This document shows positions 16,131 through 25,169 of a stretch of DNA of 64,000 nucleotides, piece by piece. The notes under the pieces are model-generated. The model searched no databases, was not told the DNA's origin, and saw only the letters and a list, made by a program, of their open reading frames with translations. The position numbers were made by a program, and so were the translations under genes. Origin of the DNA: Streptomyces sp. NBC_00442 (GTDB lineage Bacteria; Actinomycetota; Actinomycetes; Streptomycetales; Streptomycetaceae); contig NZ_CP107918.1 in assembly GCF_036014195.1 (NCBI RefSeq), positions 496,001 to 560,000 of the forward strand. The letters run 5' to 3'. Numbering within the stretch: position 1 is the first letter of the stretch; every line of letters begins with the position of its first letter.

Positions 16131-17828
16131 CTACTGCACGGTGACGACGACGGAGTGCCAGCCACTCGCACCGTCGGGAATGGTCGGGGTCCGCTTCTCC
16201 GTCTGCACCGTTCCGGTGCGGTCGGTGGCGCGGACGGTGAGAGTGTGACTGCCGGAGGTCGTCGCCTTCCAGGGGAAGGACCACTGGCGCCAGGTGTCCG
16301 TGGTGTCCTGTGCGGCGAGGTCGGCCGGCTGCCACGGCCCGTCATCGACGCGGATTTCGACCCGGTCGATACCGCGGTGCTGGGCCCAGGCGACGCCGGC
16401 GACCATCACCGTCCCCTTCGCCGGGCGGGCGAACGGTTTGGGCGTGTCGATCCGCGATTCCGTCTTGATCGGGCCCCGGCGCGCCCAACTGCGCTTGACC
16501 CAGTACGAGTCGTAGGCATCGAAGGTTGTCAGCTCGAGGTCCTCGATCCACTTGCACGCTGATACGTAACCGAACAGGCCGGGAACGAGCATGCGGACCG
16601 GGAAGCCGTGCTCAAAGGGCAACGGCTGGCCATTCATGCCGACCGCGAGCATGGCGTCCCGGCCGTCCATGACGTCCTCGACCGGGCTGCCGATCGTCAT
16701 CCCGTCCACCGACCTTGCCACCAGCTGATCTGCCGGCCCGCCCTTCGACGGCGGCTGAACCCCCGCCTCCCGAAGGAGATCGGTGAGCCGCACGCCGATC
16801 CAGCGGGCGTTGCCGATGTAGGGGCCGCCGACTTCGTTGGAAACGCATGCCAGGGTGACGTCCCTCTCGATGAGTTCCCCCGCCCGGCCGTGAATCAGAT
16901 CGTCGAAGGTGACGGTGCGCGGCCGCGACACGCCCTTGCCGTGGACCGTCAGACGCCAGGTAGTGGCATCGACTTTCGGCACCACCAGCGCGGTGTCGAC
17001 CCGGTAGAAGTCGGCATTCGGAGTGAAGAAGGGGCTGATTCCCGGGATCCGCAGCTCGGCGCCTTTGGGCACCGGAGCTGCGGGAGAAGCCGGGCGGGGC
17101 AGGACCACCTTGGAGCGGGATGCGACCGCGCTCTGGCCGCTGGAACCGTTCAGCGACAGGCCGAGCCAGCCCGCCCCCGTGGATGCGGCCGCGGCAGCGG
17201 TCGCGGCCACGACGAACCCACGGCGGTCCCACCCCTCCCCCGCCGCGCCACCAGCCGAGGGAGGTTCCGGCTCGTCGACGGTCGCGTTGGAGCCTGCCGA
17301 TGGGACCCGACGATCGGCGGCATCCGGTTCACCTACGGCGCGGTGGGGCGAACGGTGCGTTTGCAGGCGGCCGATCAGCCAGAACAACAGCCCAGCGGCA
17401 ACCACCGTCCCGACGATCGACGGCACCGCGTCTGCTGCTCCGGTGGAGTCGGGGCGGCTGGTCGCCGCGAGCGCCCCCACCCCACCGAAGAGCAGCACCC
17501 CAGCAGCGCCGATCCTCCGGTAGCGCAACGCGACAACGCCGAGCAGCATCGCGAAGAGTGCCAGGACCGCAAGGATGCCCAGCTGAAGGACGAGTTTGTC
17601 GTTCGTGCCGAAATGACGGATCGCCCAGTCCTTGACCGCGGGCGGCGTCCGGTCGATCGCGGCGCCCCCCACAGCAACCACCGGGCTCGCCTGAGGGCGC
17701 ACCGCGGCCGACACCAACTCCGCCACCGCCAACGCCGCGTACCCGGCCAGCAGACCGCTCAAGGCCGCCAGCACTACGCGAATCCAGCCACTCCAAAGCT
17801 TCGCCATGCATCGTATTCGACACCGCAC
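16131..17828 (-). CDS. Membrane-anchored molybdopterin oxidoreductase (sulfite oxidase-like)
   Basis: A 565-residue protein. Four transmembrane helices lie at about 14-36, 80-103, 106-123 and 134-152, followed by a Pro/Ser linker. Another RRGFVVAATAAAAAS segment resembles a twin-arginine signal. The SUOX-fold domain (about 255-460) contains the molybdenum-ligand cysteine in VTLACVSNEVGGPYIGNARW. GTVMVAGVAWAQHRGIDRVEIRVDDG begins the C-terminal Mo-cofactor dimerisation domain. The active site should face outside. Electron acceptor unknown. A broken relative lies at 27597-28067 next to the second fasciclin gene. The start is uncertain: ATG at 17828 or 17807, neither with a strong ribosome site. 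Confidence 0.88.
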   Translation of the reverse strand: MRCRIRCMAKLWSGWIRVVLAALSGLLAGYAALAVAELVSAAVRPQASPVVAVGGAAIDRTPPAVKDWAIRHFGTNDKLVLQLGILAVLALFAMLLGVVALRYRRIGAAGVLLFGGVGALAATSRPDSTGAADAVPSIVGTVVAAGLLFWLIGRLQTHRSPHRAVGEPDAADRRVPSAGSNATVDEPEPPSAGGAAGEGWDRRGFVVAATAAAAASTGAGWLGLSLNGSSGQSAVASRSKVVLPRPASPAAPVPKGAELRIPGISPFFTPNADFYRVDTALVVPKVDATTWRLTVHGKGVSRPRTVTFDDLIHGRAGELIERDVTLACVSNEVGGPYIGNARWIGVRLTDLLREAGVQPPSKGGPADQLVARSVDGMTIGSPVEDVMDGRDAMLAVGMNGQPLPFEHGFPVRMLVPGLFGYVSACKWIEDLELTTFDAYDSYWVKRSWARRGPIKTESRIDTPKPFARPAKGTVMVAGVAWAQHRGIDRVEIRVDDGPWQPADLAAQDTTDTWRQWSFPWKATTSGSHTLTVRATDRTGTVQTEKRTPTIPDGASGWHSVVVTVQ

Positions 17829-18149
17829 ACCCCCAAGGAGACCGTCAACGCGTGCTCAATGCGACCAGGAGCCACACGGATGGCCGCTGGACTCTCGCGG
17901 AGGAGGGAGCAGCGTTGAGGGCCAGGCAAACGCGCATGGCGCAGCGGTGTGGCTCCGCGGCCGGCGTTCACACCGATCACGCCCACAGCGCCGACCATCA
18001 CGAGGCGCTCGCGGATCACGCCTCGGCCTGACGGCCGCAAGGCCCAGGAGCGCGGTGGCGCGGTGGCCCGGTGGCGCGGTGGCCCGGTGGCCTCACAGTC
18101 GCCGGGCCCAGCCCTTCGCGACCCCGCCAGTCATGGGGCGGAGTGCCCA
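17829..18149. other. Intergenic interval with inverted and tandem repeats
   Basis: No gene is evident between the sulfite-oxidase-like start and the sigma-like gene. It contains CGAGGCG-N11-CGCCTCG at 18001-18025 and, from 18051, the short tandem array listed separately. It presumably carries the oxidoreductase promoter. Confidence 0.5.
18051..18090. repeat. Five tandem 8-bp units (CSCGGTGG)5
   Basis: CGCGGTGG, CGCGGTGG, CCCGGTGG, CGCGGTGG, CCCGGTGG in uninterrupted tandem. It is a microsatellite-like tract in noncoding sequence downstream of the sigma-like gene. Length variation between strains would be expected. Confidence 0.9.
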
Positions 18150-18692
18150 TCAATGATCCGCACACTGATGCTCGGCCAGGAGTGCTTCACGGAGCTGCTG
18201 GGCCGCGGCGTCCGGGGGCAGATCCAGGAGGTCGGCTGCCTCGCGGTATGTATGACCGCCGAGAAGAACCAGGCCCAGGAGCGCCTGTTCGGTCGAGCAG
18301 AATGACTCGGGCGAGACCGACGGGGATGGCCTGCTGCGGATACCTTTCCGTTGGTCGGCGGCGGGCCCGCTGATCGCGGGACGCACGCTTCGATCAGGAT
18401 ATTGGGGCGGGCAGCCCGCTGCCCGCCAGAGTTCCTCGGCGAGGCGGCGCCGTTGGCAGCGCGGGTCATCCGCAAGGTCGTGCGGATGCGCGCCGAGGCA
18501 GGCCATGGCCGTGACGAAGGCACTGCTTGCCTTGCGGTTGTCCTCGCACAGCAATCGGGCGAGGGCGAAGAGCGGCTCGGCGTGCTGGTCGTACGCCTCG
18601 CCGAACTGCCCTCCAGTCCGGGGGCCCGATTCAGCGTCAACACGGCTGGCATCTTGGCTCGGGGTGTGCGCGTGCTGGAGAGTGTGTTTCAT
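18150..18692 (-). CDS. Degenerate ECF sigma-like protein
   Basis: A 180-residue protein with a sigma-70-like plan but weak motifs. GEAYDQHAEPLFALARLLCEDNRKASSAFVTAMACLG (about residues 30-65) resembles region 2. STEQALLGLVLLGGHTYREAADLLDLPPDAAAQQLREALL (about 130-170) is a clear region-4 helix-turn-helix. The linker is long and polar, and the region 2.4 contacts are not recognisable. It may be a sigma-like regulator that no longer directs promoter melting. ATG at 18692. No anti-sigma gene is adjacent. Confidence 0.6.
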   Translation of the reverse strand: MKHTLQHAHTPSQDASRVDAESGPRTGGQFGEAYDQHAEPLFALARLLCEDNRKASSAFVTAMACLGAHPHDLADDPRCQRRRLAEELWRAAGCPPQYPDRSVRPAISGPAADQRKGIRSRPSPSVSPESFCSTEQALLGLVLLGGHTYREAADLLDLPPDAAAQQLREALLAEHQCADH

Positions 18693-18893
18693 GATCGGCA
18701 CCGCCTGCGGCCGGAGGGATCGGACGGCCGGGTCTGGGGCGCGTAACTCCACCCTAGACCTCTCGTCCGAACTCGTCTGCCCCGCCGAAATCGCCCGAGC
18801 ACAGCGACGGGTGCGCACGAGGCGGCATCCGGCGGCACATGCGGATCGGGGAACGGCGCCACCGCTGCCCCGTTGGCCGAGTGCGTCGGATCG

Positions 18894-19103
18894 AGCGGTC
18901 CAGCCGATGGTTTCTGTGGTGTGCTTGCCGTCAGCTGAGACGCCGCCGCCGGGTATCTCGTTGAGGCGGATGCTGAACCCGGTGCTACTCACGTTGTGCA
19001 GCCGGACGCCCCGCGTTTCCGGGCCGGTGCAGGTCTGCACGGTTACCCGCACGATCACGCCCGAGCCCGCCGGGAACGGAGTGGGCAAGTCGACCTGCCT
19101 GAA
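18894..19103 (-). pseudogene. C-terminal fragment of a secreted lectin-like domain
   Basis: An open stretch of about 70 codons without a usable start: FRQVDLPTPFPAG, VIVRVTVQTCTGPETRGVRL, HNVSSTGFSIRLNEIPGGG and SADGKHTTETIGWTA. The pattern 'v-R-l-x-N-V-x-x-x-G-F-x-i-x-l-x-E ... D-G-x-H-t-x-E-t-i-g-W' is one I associate with H-type-lectin-like or jelly-roll repeats in secreted bacterial proteins; the family name is uncertain. The frame then runs into unrelated residues and on into the sigma-like gene. The rest of the interval 18693-19204 shows nothing else. Confidence 0.4.
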
Positions 19104-19204
19104 GGGTGCGCACAGCCGAGGAAAAAGCCTTTCCCGGCACCTTCGCGAGCTACGCCCAGACTCGCCGACAACATCACGCCTGCAAGCTCAGTAGCGGAAC
19201 GGTG

Positions 19205-20905
19205 TCACGTGATGGGTGTGACGGCGGTGATAGTGAGCCCGACACCGACGATGACGACAAGGACCGCGGTCATCCCGGGCCCGATTCCTGCGAGGTGACG
19301 CAGAGCAGCTCGCGATCGAGCGGAGAGCCTCGGTGTGCGCGTTTCCAGGTGGTCGCGGAGGCGCACGAGGAGGAGTCCCGCCGCGGTGAGGGTGGCGGCC
19401 ATGCCGAGGCCGTAGGCGACGACGAGGAGGACCCCGAAGGCGGTGCGTCCCAGGGCGACGGCGCCGAGGAGAACGACGAGGGCGGAGGGGCTGGGGACCA
19501 GACCGCCGGCGATGCCCATCCCGATGAGCCCGCCGCGCCTCTGCCGACGGGCATGCGCGTGATGGTGGTGGAGAGCACTGCTGGAGGGGCTGGTTTCCGT
19601 TTTGGTGAGCGTGGCCACCGCGCCAGGCTCTCCCTGCACCGGCGTGACCGGGCGCCGGCGCTGCGGCAGGCGGTCCTTGAGGCTCCAAGGGGCTCCGGGG
19701 GGCGGGGGGTTGTCGTGGCTGTGGTGGTGGCCGTGACCATGATCGTGGCCGTGGCCGTGGTCGGATTCATCATCGTGATGGTGGTTGCCGTCGCCATGAT
19801 GATGGTGACGGTGGCCCGAGCCGTGGTGATGATGGTGACCGTGGGATGGCCGGCCGCGCAGGTTGGCGATCAGGAGCCACAGGCCGATGCCAGTGACGAT
19901 CAACCCGCTGGCGGCACCGAGCCATTTCAGGACGGTTTCGCCGGCGAGGTGTGTGGCGGAGGGCAGCACGAGTCCGAGTACGAGGACGCCTGCGGTGTGG
20001 GTGAGGGTGACGGTCGCTCCGACGGTGAAGGCGTCGCGCTTGGTTCCACGTCGTCCGGCGAGGTAGGCGGCCATGATGGTCTTGCCGTGTCCGGGCAGCA
20101 CCGCATGTGAGGCGCCCAGGACAAGAGCCAGGAGGACGGCCAGGAGGCCGACGGGCAAGGTCAGTTGGCGGTCACCGATCAGCGAGTCGAAGCGCGCGGT
20201 AACGGCCTCGGAAATCCCCGAGGCCCAGCCGCTCCCTGGCAGGACCGCTCCTCCGGGTCCGCTTGCCGTGATCCCGGGTTCGGTGTGCATGTGTGCGGTG
20301 TGCTGGTTGAGCGGGCTCGCGGTGGGATCCGCCGGGTAGTGGCGCAGCTCATCGGTGGGTGAGGTGGCGGGGAGTTCCGTGCCGGTGATCGCCAGCCCCT
20401 GGCCGTGAGCGGTCATCTCACGCCAGCCGATCCGCTGGGTGTCGTAGGTGGTGCGGACGTTGATGTCGGCGGGTTGGGCGAGGTCGGCGGTAGCCCCGTA
20501 GGTGCAGGTCAGGCGGCTGGTCTTGAGGCCGGCCTGACCGCCCTCGTAGGTCAGACCGTGCGCGTCCGAACTCCAGCTCAGCGAACGGGTGTTGACGTCG
20601 ACGTGGAGTTGCCTGCCCAGCTCGGCGCAGGCGAGGTGGCTGTACGCGCGGACCTCGTCCTGCGTGGTGTCGCCGTCGTGGTTCAGGTCGATGCGGGTGC
20701 GTTCCTGGAGGGTGGAGATCTCCGCGCGGTCGACGATCACTGTCGCTTCGACGCGGTCGGGGCGCAGGGTGAGACCCGTGTGGTAGTTCACGGTGAAGTT
20801 GCCCAGGGGGTGGGCGAGGGCGGCATGGGCCGCGGAGAGCATGACCGCTGAGGCGAAGGCTGTCGCGACGGCGGTGGTCGCCGTGCGGCGCAGGGTGAGA
20901 TTCAT
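19205..20905 (-). CDS. NicO-family nickel/cobalt transporter with large extracellular domain and His-rich loop
   Basis: A 566-residue transporter. Residues 1-31 are a signal or anchor sequence ending in AHAALAHP. Residues about 32-235 form an extracytoplasmic domain beginning LGNFTVNYHTGLTLRPDRVEA, with an EF-like acidic stretch DLNHDGDTTQDEV. The membrane part has the NicO hallmark HAVLPGHGKT (267-276), and helices follow at about 290-315 and 325-350. A cytosolic loop at about 353-398 is almost entirely His, Asp and Gly, a metal buffer. More helices follow to the end. The ATG overlaps the stop of the TPR gene upstream (ATGA). It is the third gene of the DUF4331-TPR-NicO operon. Uptake versus efflux cannot be decided from sequence. 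Confidence 0.85.
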   Translation of the reverse strand: MNLTLRRTATTAVATAFASAVMLSAAHAALAHPLGNFTVNYHTGLTLRPDRVEATVIVDRAEISTLQERTRIDLNHDGDTTQDEVRAYSHLACAELGRQLHVDVNTRSLSWSSDAHGLTYEGGQAGLKTSRLTCTYGATADLAQPADINVRTTYDTQRIGWREMTAHGQGLAITGTELPATSPTDELRHYPADPTASPLNQHTAHMHTEPGITASGPGGAVLPGSGWASGISEAVTARFDSLIGDRQLTLPVGLLAVLLALVLGASHAVLPGHGKTIMAAYLAGRRGTKRDAFTVGATVTLTHTAGVLVLGLVLPSATHLAGETVLKWLGAASGLIVTGIGLWLLIANLRGRPSHGHHHHHGSGHRHHHHGDGNHHHDDESDHGHGHDHGHGHHHSHDNPPPPGAPWSLKDRLPQRRRPVTPVQGEPGAVATLTKTETSPSSSALHHHHAHARRQRRGGLIGMGIAGGLVPSPSALVVLLGAVALGRTAFGVLLVVAYGLGMAATLTAAGLLLVRLRDHLETRTPRLSARSRAALRHLAGIGPGMTAVLVVIVGVGLTITAVTPIT

Positions 20906-22245
20906 GAGGTGGTGCCGATCCGCAGGAGCAGGGCACGCGCGGCGGGTGCGTGCAGGGGATGGAAGTGGGGATCGAGCCGCAGTGCCGCCTGAAGGTCCGC
21001 GCGGGCTTCGGTGTCGTCGCCGAGAGCGTGGTGGATGACGGCGCGGTGGTAGTGGAACAGCGCGCTGTGCGTGCCGAGGGCCAGGGCCTGGTCGGCCTGG
21101 TCGAGGGCCTGCTGGTCCTGTCCTGCTTGGTGCAGGGCCCAGGCGTAGGCGTCATGGATGGCGAGGAACGGCCTTGTTCGCAGGGCTTCTTGGCCCATGG
21201 CGGCGGCCTGTTCGGGGCGGCCGTGGTCGGCTTCGAAGAGGATGGCGTCGGTGTCGGGCGGGTTGTTCCCGGTGCGGCGGAGAGTGTCCTGGGCGCGGAG
21301 CACGTCGTATTGGGCGTCGGCTTCGGCCTGATGGTCCAGAGACTGCTGGAGTTCGCCGAGTCCGAGGAGGTAGTGCGGCAGCGGTGCGATGGCGATGGCC
21401 GCTTCGTAGTCGCGTACCGCGCCGTGTGTGTCGCCCAGGGCGGTACGGGCTCGGGCTCGGGCTTCGAGGAGCGCGGAGTCGTGGGGTGCGCTGCGCAGCC
21501 CTTGGTCCGCCTGTGCCAGGGCGCCTCGCGCGTCGCCGTCCTGCAGGTCCAGTGCGGACAGGCAAGCGCGGGCGAAGGCTTGTTCGCCCGGGGTGGCGGC
21601 CGCTGTCCAGGAGCGGCTCATCAGCTCGCGTGCCCGTGCGGTGTTGCCGCGCAGTTCGAAGGTGTAGGAGGCGCGGGCCAGGGCGGAGGCGTCCGGGCGC
21701 AGGTCGTTCATGCGCTGGACCGCGGTGTAGGAGTCCTCGTAGCGGCCGAGCTGGGTGTAGGCGTCGGCAAGGACTCCGTAGGCGACCGGGCTGTAAGGGG
21801 CTGCCGTGGTGGCCCTGCGGGCCCAGGTCAGGGCGGTGGGAAAGTCGTGGCGTGCGGCGGCCAGAGCTCCCATGGCGATCTCCGCGTTGGCGTTGCCGTC
21901 CCGCTGGACGGCCAGGGACCGCTCCAGCGCCTGCTGCGCGCGCAGATAGGTGGCGGGATCGGGGGTGGTTCGGGCCTGCTGTACGTACGCCATCCCCAGG
22001 GCCGCCCAGGCTGCGGAGTCCTGCGGCAGATGTTTCACCCGCGCACGCAGGGACTCGATGGAGCCTCTCGCCGGTACGGGACCGACCGGTCCCGCGGCCG
22101 GCTTCTGGCCGTCGTCGCCGGGCGAAAGACCCAGGGCGCCGACGGTGAACATGACCGCGCCCAGGGCCAGGGCAGCGACGGCGCTGCGCATCGCCCGCCC
22201 AGCGCGCCGTGGACGGACTTCGGGTGCGGGGGCGTGCGGGTGCAT
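20902..22245 (-). CDS. Membrane-anchored TPR-repeat protein
   Basis: A 447-residue protein with one transmembrane segment near the N-terminus (about 20-38). A long array of tetratricopeptide helices follows (AAWAALGMAYVQQA, PVAYGVLADAYTQLGRYEDS, AHDSALL-type repeats, and AVRDYEAAIAIAPLPHYLLGLGELQQS). It is probably a scaffold for assembling partners outside or at the membrane. GGGGAGG lies 7 bases before the ATG at 22245. It starts 91 bases after the DUF4331 stop and overlaps the NicO start, so the three genes are one operon. Confidence 0.8.
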   Translation of the reverse strand: MHPHAPAPEVRPRRAGRAMRSAVAALALGAVMFTVGALGLSPGDDGQKPAAGPVGPVPARGSIESLRARVKHLPQDSAAWAALGMAYVQQARTTPDPATYLRAQQALERSLAVQRDGNANAEIAMGALAAARHDFPTALTWARRATTAAPYSPVAYGVLADAYTQLGRYEDSYTAVQRMNDLRPDASALARASYTFELRGNTARARELMSRSWTAAATPGEQAFARACLSALDLQDGDARGALAQADQGLRSAPHDSALLEARARARTALGDTHGAVRDYEAAIAIAPLPHYLLGLGELQQSLDHQAEADAQYDVLRAQDTLRRTGNNPPDTDAILFEADHGRPEQAAAMGQEALRTRPFLAIHDAYAWALHQAGQDQQALDQADQALALGTHSALFHYHRAVIHHALGDDTEARADLQAALRLDPHFHPLHAPAARALLLRIGTTS

Positions 22246-22336
22246 GAGGTGTCCTCCCCTGGTGCGGTGCGCGTGTCCGGCCCCGCACCCCGAGGGCGGC
22301 GCCGGACACGCGTGACTGCTGGTCTCGGAGGCGAGG

Positions 22337-23932
22337 TCAGCTGGTCTTGGTGCGACGGCGCAGGCGCCAGCCGCCGGCACCCAGCAGGAGAGCGCCGGCG
22401 GCACTGGTGCCGGCGGCCACAGTCTGCCCGGTGGCACCGTCACCGGTGGTCCGCTTCAGGGCGGACCGCTGGGCGCGGTCGGATTCACCCGGCCCGCTGT
22501 TGACCGACTTGGTGTGGGGAAGTGCCAGGTAGGGGAACGTGGTTCCGAACGGGACCTCGTTGGCGTCGACCTGGTCACCGTCGGCCAGAGCAGGAACGAG
22601 CTGCCCGGTCTGGGCGGCGCCTTCGACGGCCTGCAGGGAGATGTCGATGACGTCGTCCGTCAACCGCCGGCCGTTGGGGAATCCGGCGAGGTCACCCGCC
22701 AGGACGCCGAGCCGGTTGGGGTTCGCGGCCGGGTGCACACCCATGTTCAGCCGCAGTTCCTCGGCCGGCACGATCCTGCGCCGGTTGGCGTCCTTGTTGA
22801 GGCGGTGGGCGTTGAGATCCGCCTGGATCGGCCCGCACGCCTTGCACAGGCCGGTCAGGTAGATCTCGAAGAGATCCTTGCGCGGAGTGGCCGGCGCCGG
22901 AACCCCGTACACCTTCTGGATCAGCTTGGGCAGGATCGGGTCCAGGACCTTGTCCACGACGGGCTGCACGGTGCGGTCCTGGTCCGGGTTGAGCGTGTTG
23001 AAGGCGTCCTTGTACTTCAGCGGGACGACGACCTCGTTGACCAGCGGGTTGCCCAGCCGCGAGACCTGCTTCCACCGGTCCGGGTGCTGGGAGCGGGAGT
23101 CGGAGACCTGCACGCCCTGGCGGTCGGTGGTCGACCAGATGCCGACCACCGGGTTGCGGTCGCTGTTGCCCTTGAGCGCGAGCTGCTTCTTGGGGATCTG
23201 CAGGGCCACCGAGTTGACGTTGTAGCCGGCCAGGGTGTCCTGGCCACGCTCGGAGAGGTTGCCGCCGTAGAGGAGGTCGAAGACACGCAGGTCAGCGAAG
23301 AACGGGTCCTCGGCCTGCCCGGCGAACGTCTTGCCGCCTCCGGGGAGCGTGCGGATGGCCTGGCCGCGCAGGGAGGCGTAGTTCGGCATGGACGCCGGCC
23401 CCACCCGGGACGGTGCGGCGGGAACGTTGGAGAGCAGGACCTTGCTCTCGTTGCCGTGGGAGAGCACCAGGTCATAGACCTGGCGGAAGTTCAGGTTCGG
23501 GCTGTTGAGGGAGGTGACGGGGCCGGTGTTGTAGAGGAACTGGTTGGCCGAGTCGCGGACCTGGTTGTGGAACCGCCAGGTGTAGGTGGTGTCGGCGACA
23601 CCGTCTCCGTCGCTGTCGATCTTGATGTTGTAGCGGAGGTCCTCGCCGAAGGCGTAGAAGTTCGGGCCGCCGTTGGGCTCCTCGAACGGGATCCAGTTCG
23701 CCAGGAGCGTCACGGTGTCGGGCTTGTCGGGGCTGGTGAACGCGTACACGTCGGTGTTGTCGGCCCGCGGGTCACCGGCGATCAGCGGTGCCTCACGGTG
23801 ACTTGAAGCTGCGCTGATGCCCGGCGCCAGGGTCAAGACGCCCAGGCCGGTCGCCATGGCGCCCGCACCGAGGACGAGCAGGGAATGGTCCAGCAGGCGG
23901 CGCGAACGCGGCGTGCCCTGAGTTGCCTTCAC
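22337..23932 (-). CDS. DUF4331 secreted, C-terminally anchored protein
   Basis: A 531-residue protein. The N-terminal signal (about 1-42, HSLLVLGAGAMATGLGVLTL) is followed by the strongly conserved DUF4331 opening SSHREAPLIAGDPRADNTDVYAF. EEPNGGPNFYAFGEDLRYNI and DIDSDGDG-like acidic loops come next. The C-terminus is a hydrophobic helix followed by RRRTK, a stop-transfer or sorting-type tail without LPXTG. The GTG at 23932 has GGAAGGA 5 bases upstream; an ATG much further up would add an unlikely Arg/Ser-rich segment. Function is not established for the family. First gene of the operon with TPR and NicO, divergent from the sigma factor. Confidence 0.85.
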   Translation of the reverse strand: MKATQGTPRSRRLLDHSLLVLGAGAMATGLGVLTLAPGISAASSHREAPLIAGDPRADNTDVYAFTSPDKPDTVTLLANWIPFEEPNGGPNFYAFGEDLRYNIKIDSDGDGVADTTYTWRFHNQVRDSANQFLYNTGPVTSLNSPNLNFRQVYDLVLSHGNESKVLLSNVPAAPSRVGPASMPNYASLRGQAIRTLPGGGKTFAGQAEDPFFADLRVFDLLYGGNLSERGQDTLAGYNVNSVALQIPKKQLALKGNSDRNPVVGIWSTTDRQGVQVSDSRSQHPDRWKQVSRLGNPLVNEVVVPLKYKDAFNTLNPDQDRTVQPVVDKVLDPILPKLIQKVYGVPAPATPRKDLFEIYLTGLCKACGPIQADLNAHRLNKDANRRRIVPAEELRLNMGVHPAANPNRLGVLAGDLAGFPNGRRLTDDVIDISLQAVEGAAQTGQLVPALADGDQVDANEVPFGTTFPYLALPHTKSVNSGPGESDRAQRSALKRTTGDGATGQTVAAGTSAAGALLLGAGGWRLRRRTKTS

Positions 23933-24584
23933 GGAAATCCTTCCGAGGGAAGCTCCCCCGGCCAGCGGCGAGTTGGGCGCGGCAGGAGGAAAGGAGGCGG
24001 AATGACGTCCCGTTCCTGAGGCGAGTGAATCCGCGCGCCCAGGACGCAGGAAGGGCAGCCGATAGGACCGTCGGGGGCTGGGACAGACATCCACACGCAC
24101 TGCGCAAGCGACACAAAACCACGACCGCCACCGCGGCCGGGGTCATCCGCATGCCCCTCCGAGACCCTCACGGGCCCGAAACAACCACTAACCCCCAGGT
24201 CAGGACCGTGCAGCCACACTGCGGAGGCGCGGGAATCCGAGGGCGACACGCTCTCACGTCCTTAGCCCAGATGTGCACCAGCACCCTTATGTGCGAGCAG
24301 CGTGCAGTAACGACGAGGGGGTGGACCAGTTCGGACGCTCTCAGCCCAGTGGGAACCGGCCGGGCACCTGGTACCCGGCCGGGCGGACGACGCATGGACG
24401 CTGCTCGTATGCCAGGGCCCTTGGCCGCCCGCTCGCTGACAGCGCAGCCCGCGCCGTCTGTTCCGGAGAACGGCCTGCTGGAACTCTCCCGAGATTTCTG
24501 TGGATACCTATGAGCTGGAGCAATCCATCAGCGCACCGGTTCCGAATCGGGTGTGTACGGATCGACCTTCAGAAGGATCACCGC
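23933..24584. other. Divergent promoter region between DUF4331 operon and sigma factor
   Basis: About 650 bases without a convincing gene. It contains the inverted repeat CCGGCCGGG-N9-CCCGGCCGG around 24356-24382. I found no promoter pair that I would defend for the sigma gene (see rejected items). Its length suggests regulated promoters on both sides. Confidence 0.5.
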
Positions 24585-25169
24585 GTGAAAGAACCGGCGC
24601 ACATCAGCGGGCTGCCCTTGGCCGGGCCCGATCTGCCCGACCTGCTCGACCGCGTGGCACAGGGAGACCAGCAAGCATTCGGCTCTCTCTACGACGCGGT
24701 GGCCGGCCCCGTTCTCGGGGTGGTACGCACCGTCGTACGTGACCCGGCCCAGTCCGAGGAGGTCACCCAGGAGGTCATGGTGGCCGTGTGGCAGACCGCC
24801 GCCCGCTACCGCCGGGACCGGGGCAGCGTCATGAACTGGGTACTCACCCTCGCCCATCACCGGGCCGTGGACCGCGTCCGTTCCGCCCAGGCCGCCAGCG
24901 CACGCGACCACAAGGCAGCCCTCCTGGAACAGGCCCCGGCGTTCGACGAAGTCGCCGAAGAGGTCGACCGGCGTCTGGAGCAGGAACGGGTACGCCGCTG
25001 TCTGCGTAACCTCACCGAGCTCCAGCGCCAGTCCGTGACCTTCGCCTACTACCGCGGCATGACCTACCGGGAAGTCGCCGAACTGCTTGCCGTGCCACTA
25101 GGCACGGTGAAGACCCGACTGCGCGACGGACTGATCCGGATGCGCGACTGCCTGGGGGTGACCGCATGA
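24585..25169 (+). CDS. ECF RNA polymerase sigma factor, SigK-like
   Basis: A 194-residue ECF sigma factor. Region 2 runs from DLLDRVAQGDQQAFGSLYDA through VVRDPAQSEEVTQEVMVAVWQTAARY to GSVMNWVLTLAHHRAVDRVR. Region 4 is LTELQRQSVTFAYYRGMTYREVAELLAVPLGTVKTRLRDGL. The wording and length match the SigK group of mycobacteria (about 187 residues). I chose the GTG at 24585 because AGAAGGA lies 7 bases upstream and the protein then has family length. The stop overlaps the anti-sigma start (ATGA), so the pair is made together and release of the sigma factor should be controlled by the membrane partner. Confidence 0.9.
   Translation: MKEPAHISGLPLAGPDLPDLLDRVAQGDQQAFGSLYDAVAGPVLGVVRTVVRDPAQSEEVTQEVMVAVWQTAARYRRDRGSVMNWVLTLAHHRAVDRVRSAQAASARDHKAALLEQAPAFDEVAEEVDRRLEQERVRRCLRNLTELQRQSVTFAYYRGMTYREVAELLAVPLGTVKTRLRDGLIRMRDCLGVTA

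Noticed and set aside
24205..24260. Possible cobalamin riboswitch near the DUF4331-TPR-NicO operon (GCAGCCACACTGCGG)
   Set aside because: The core order of B12 riboswitch boxes is not present and the piece lies on the wrong strand for that operon.
24526..24548. CCATC and CCGAAT upstream of the SigK-like gene, similar to the mycobacterial SigK promoter elements as I remember them
   Set aside because: They are separated by only about 11-12 bases instead of the needed 16-17, and no such pair is visible before the fasciclin or DUF4331 genes.
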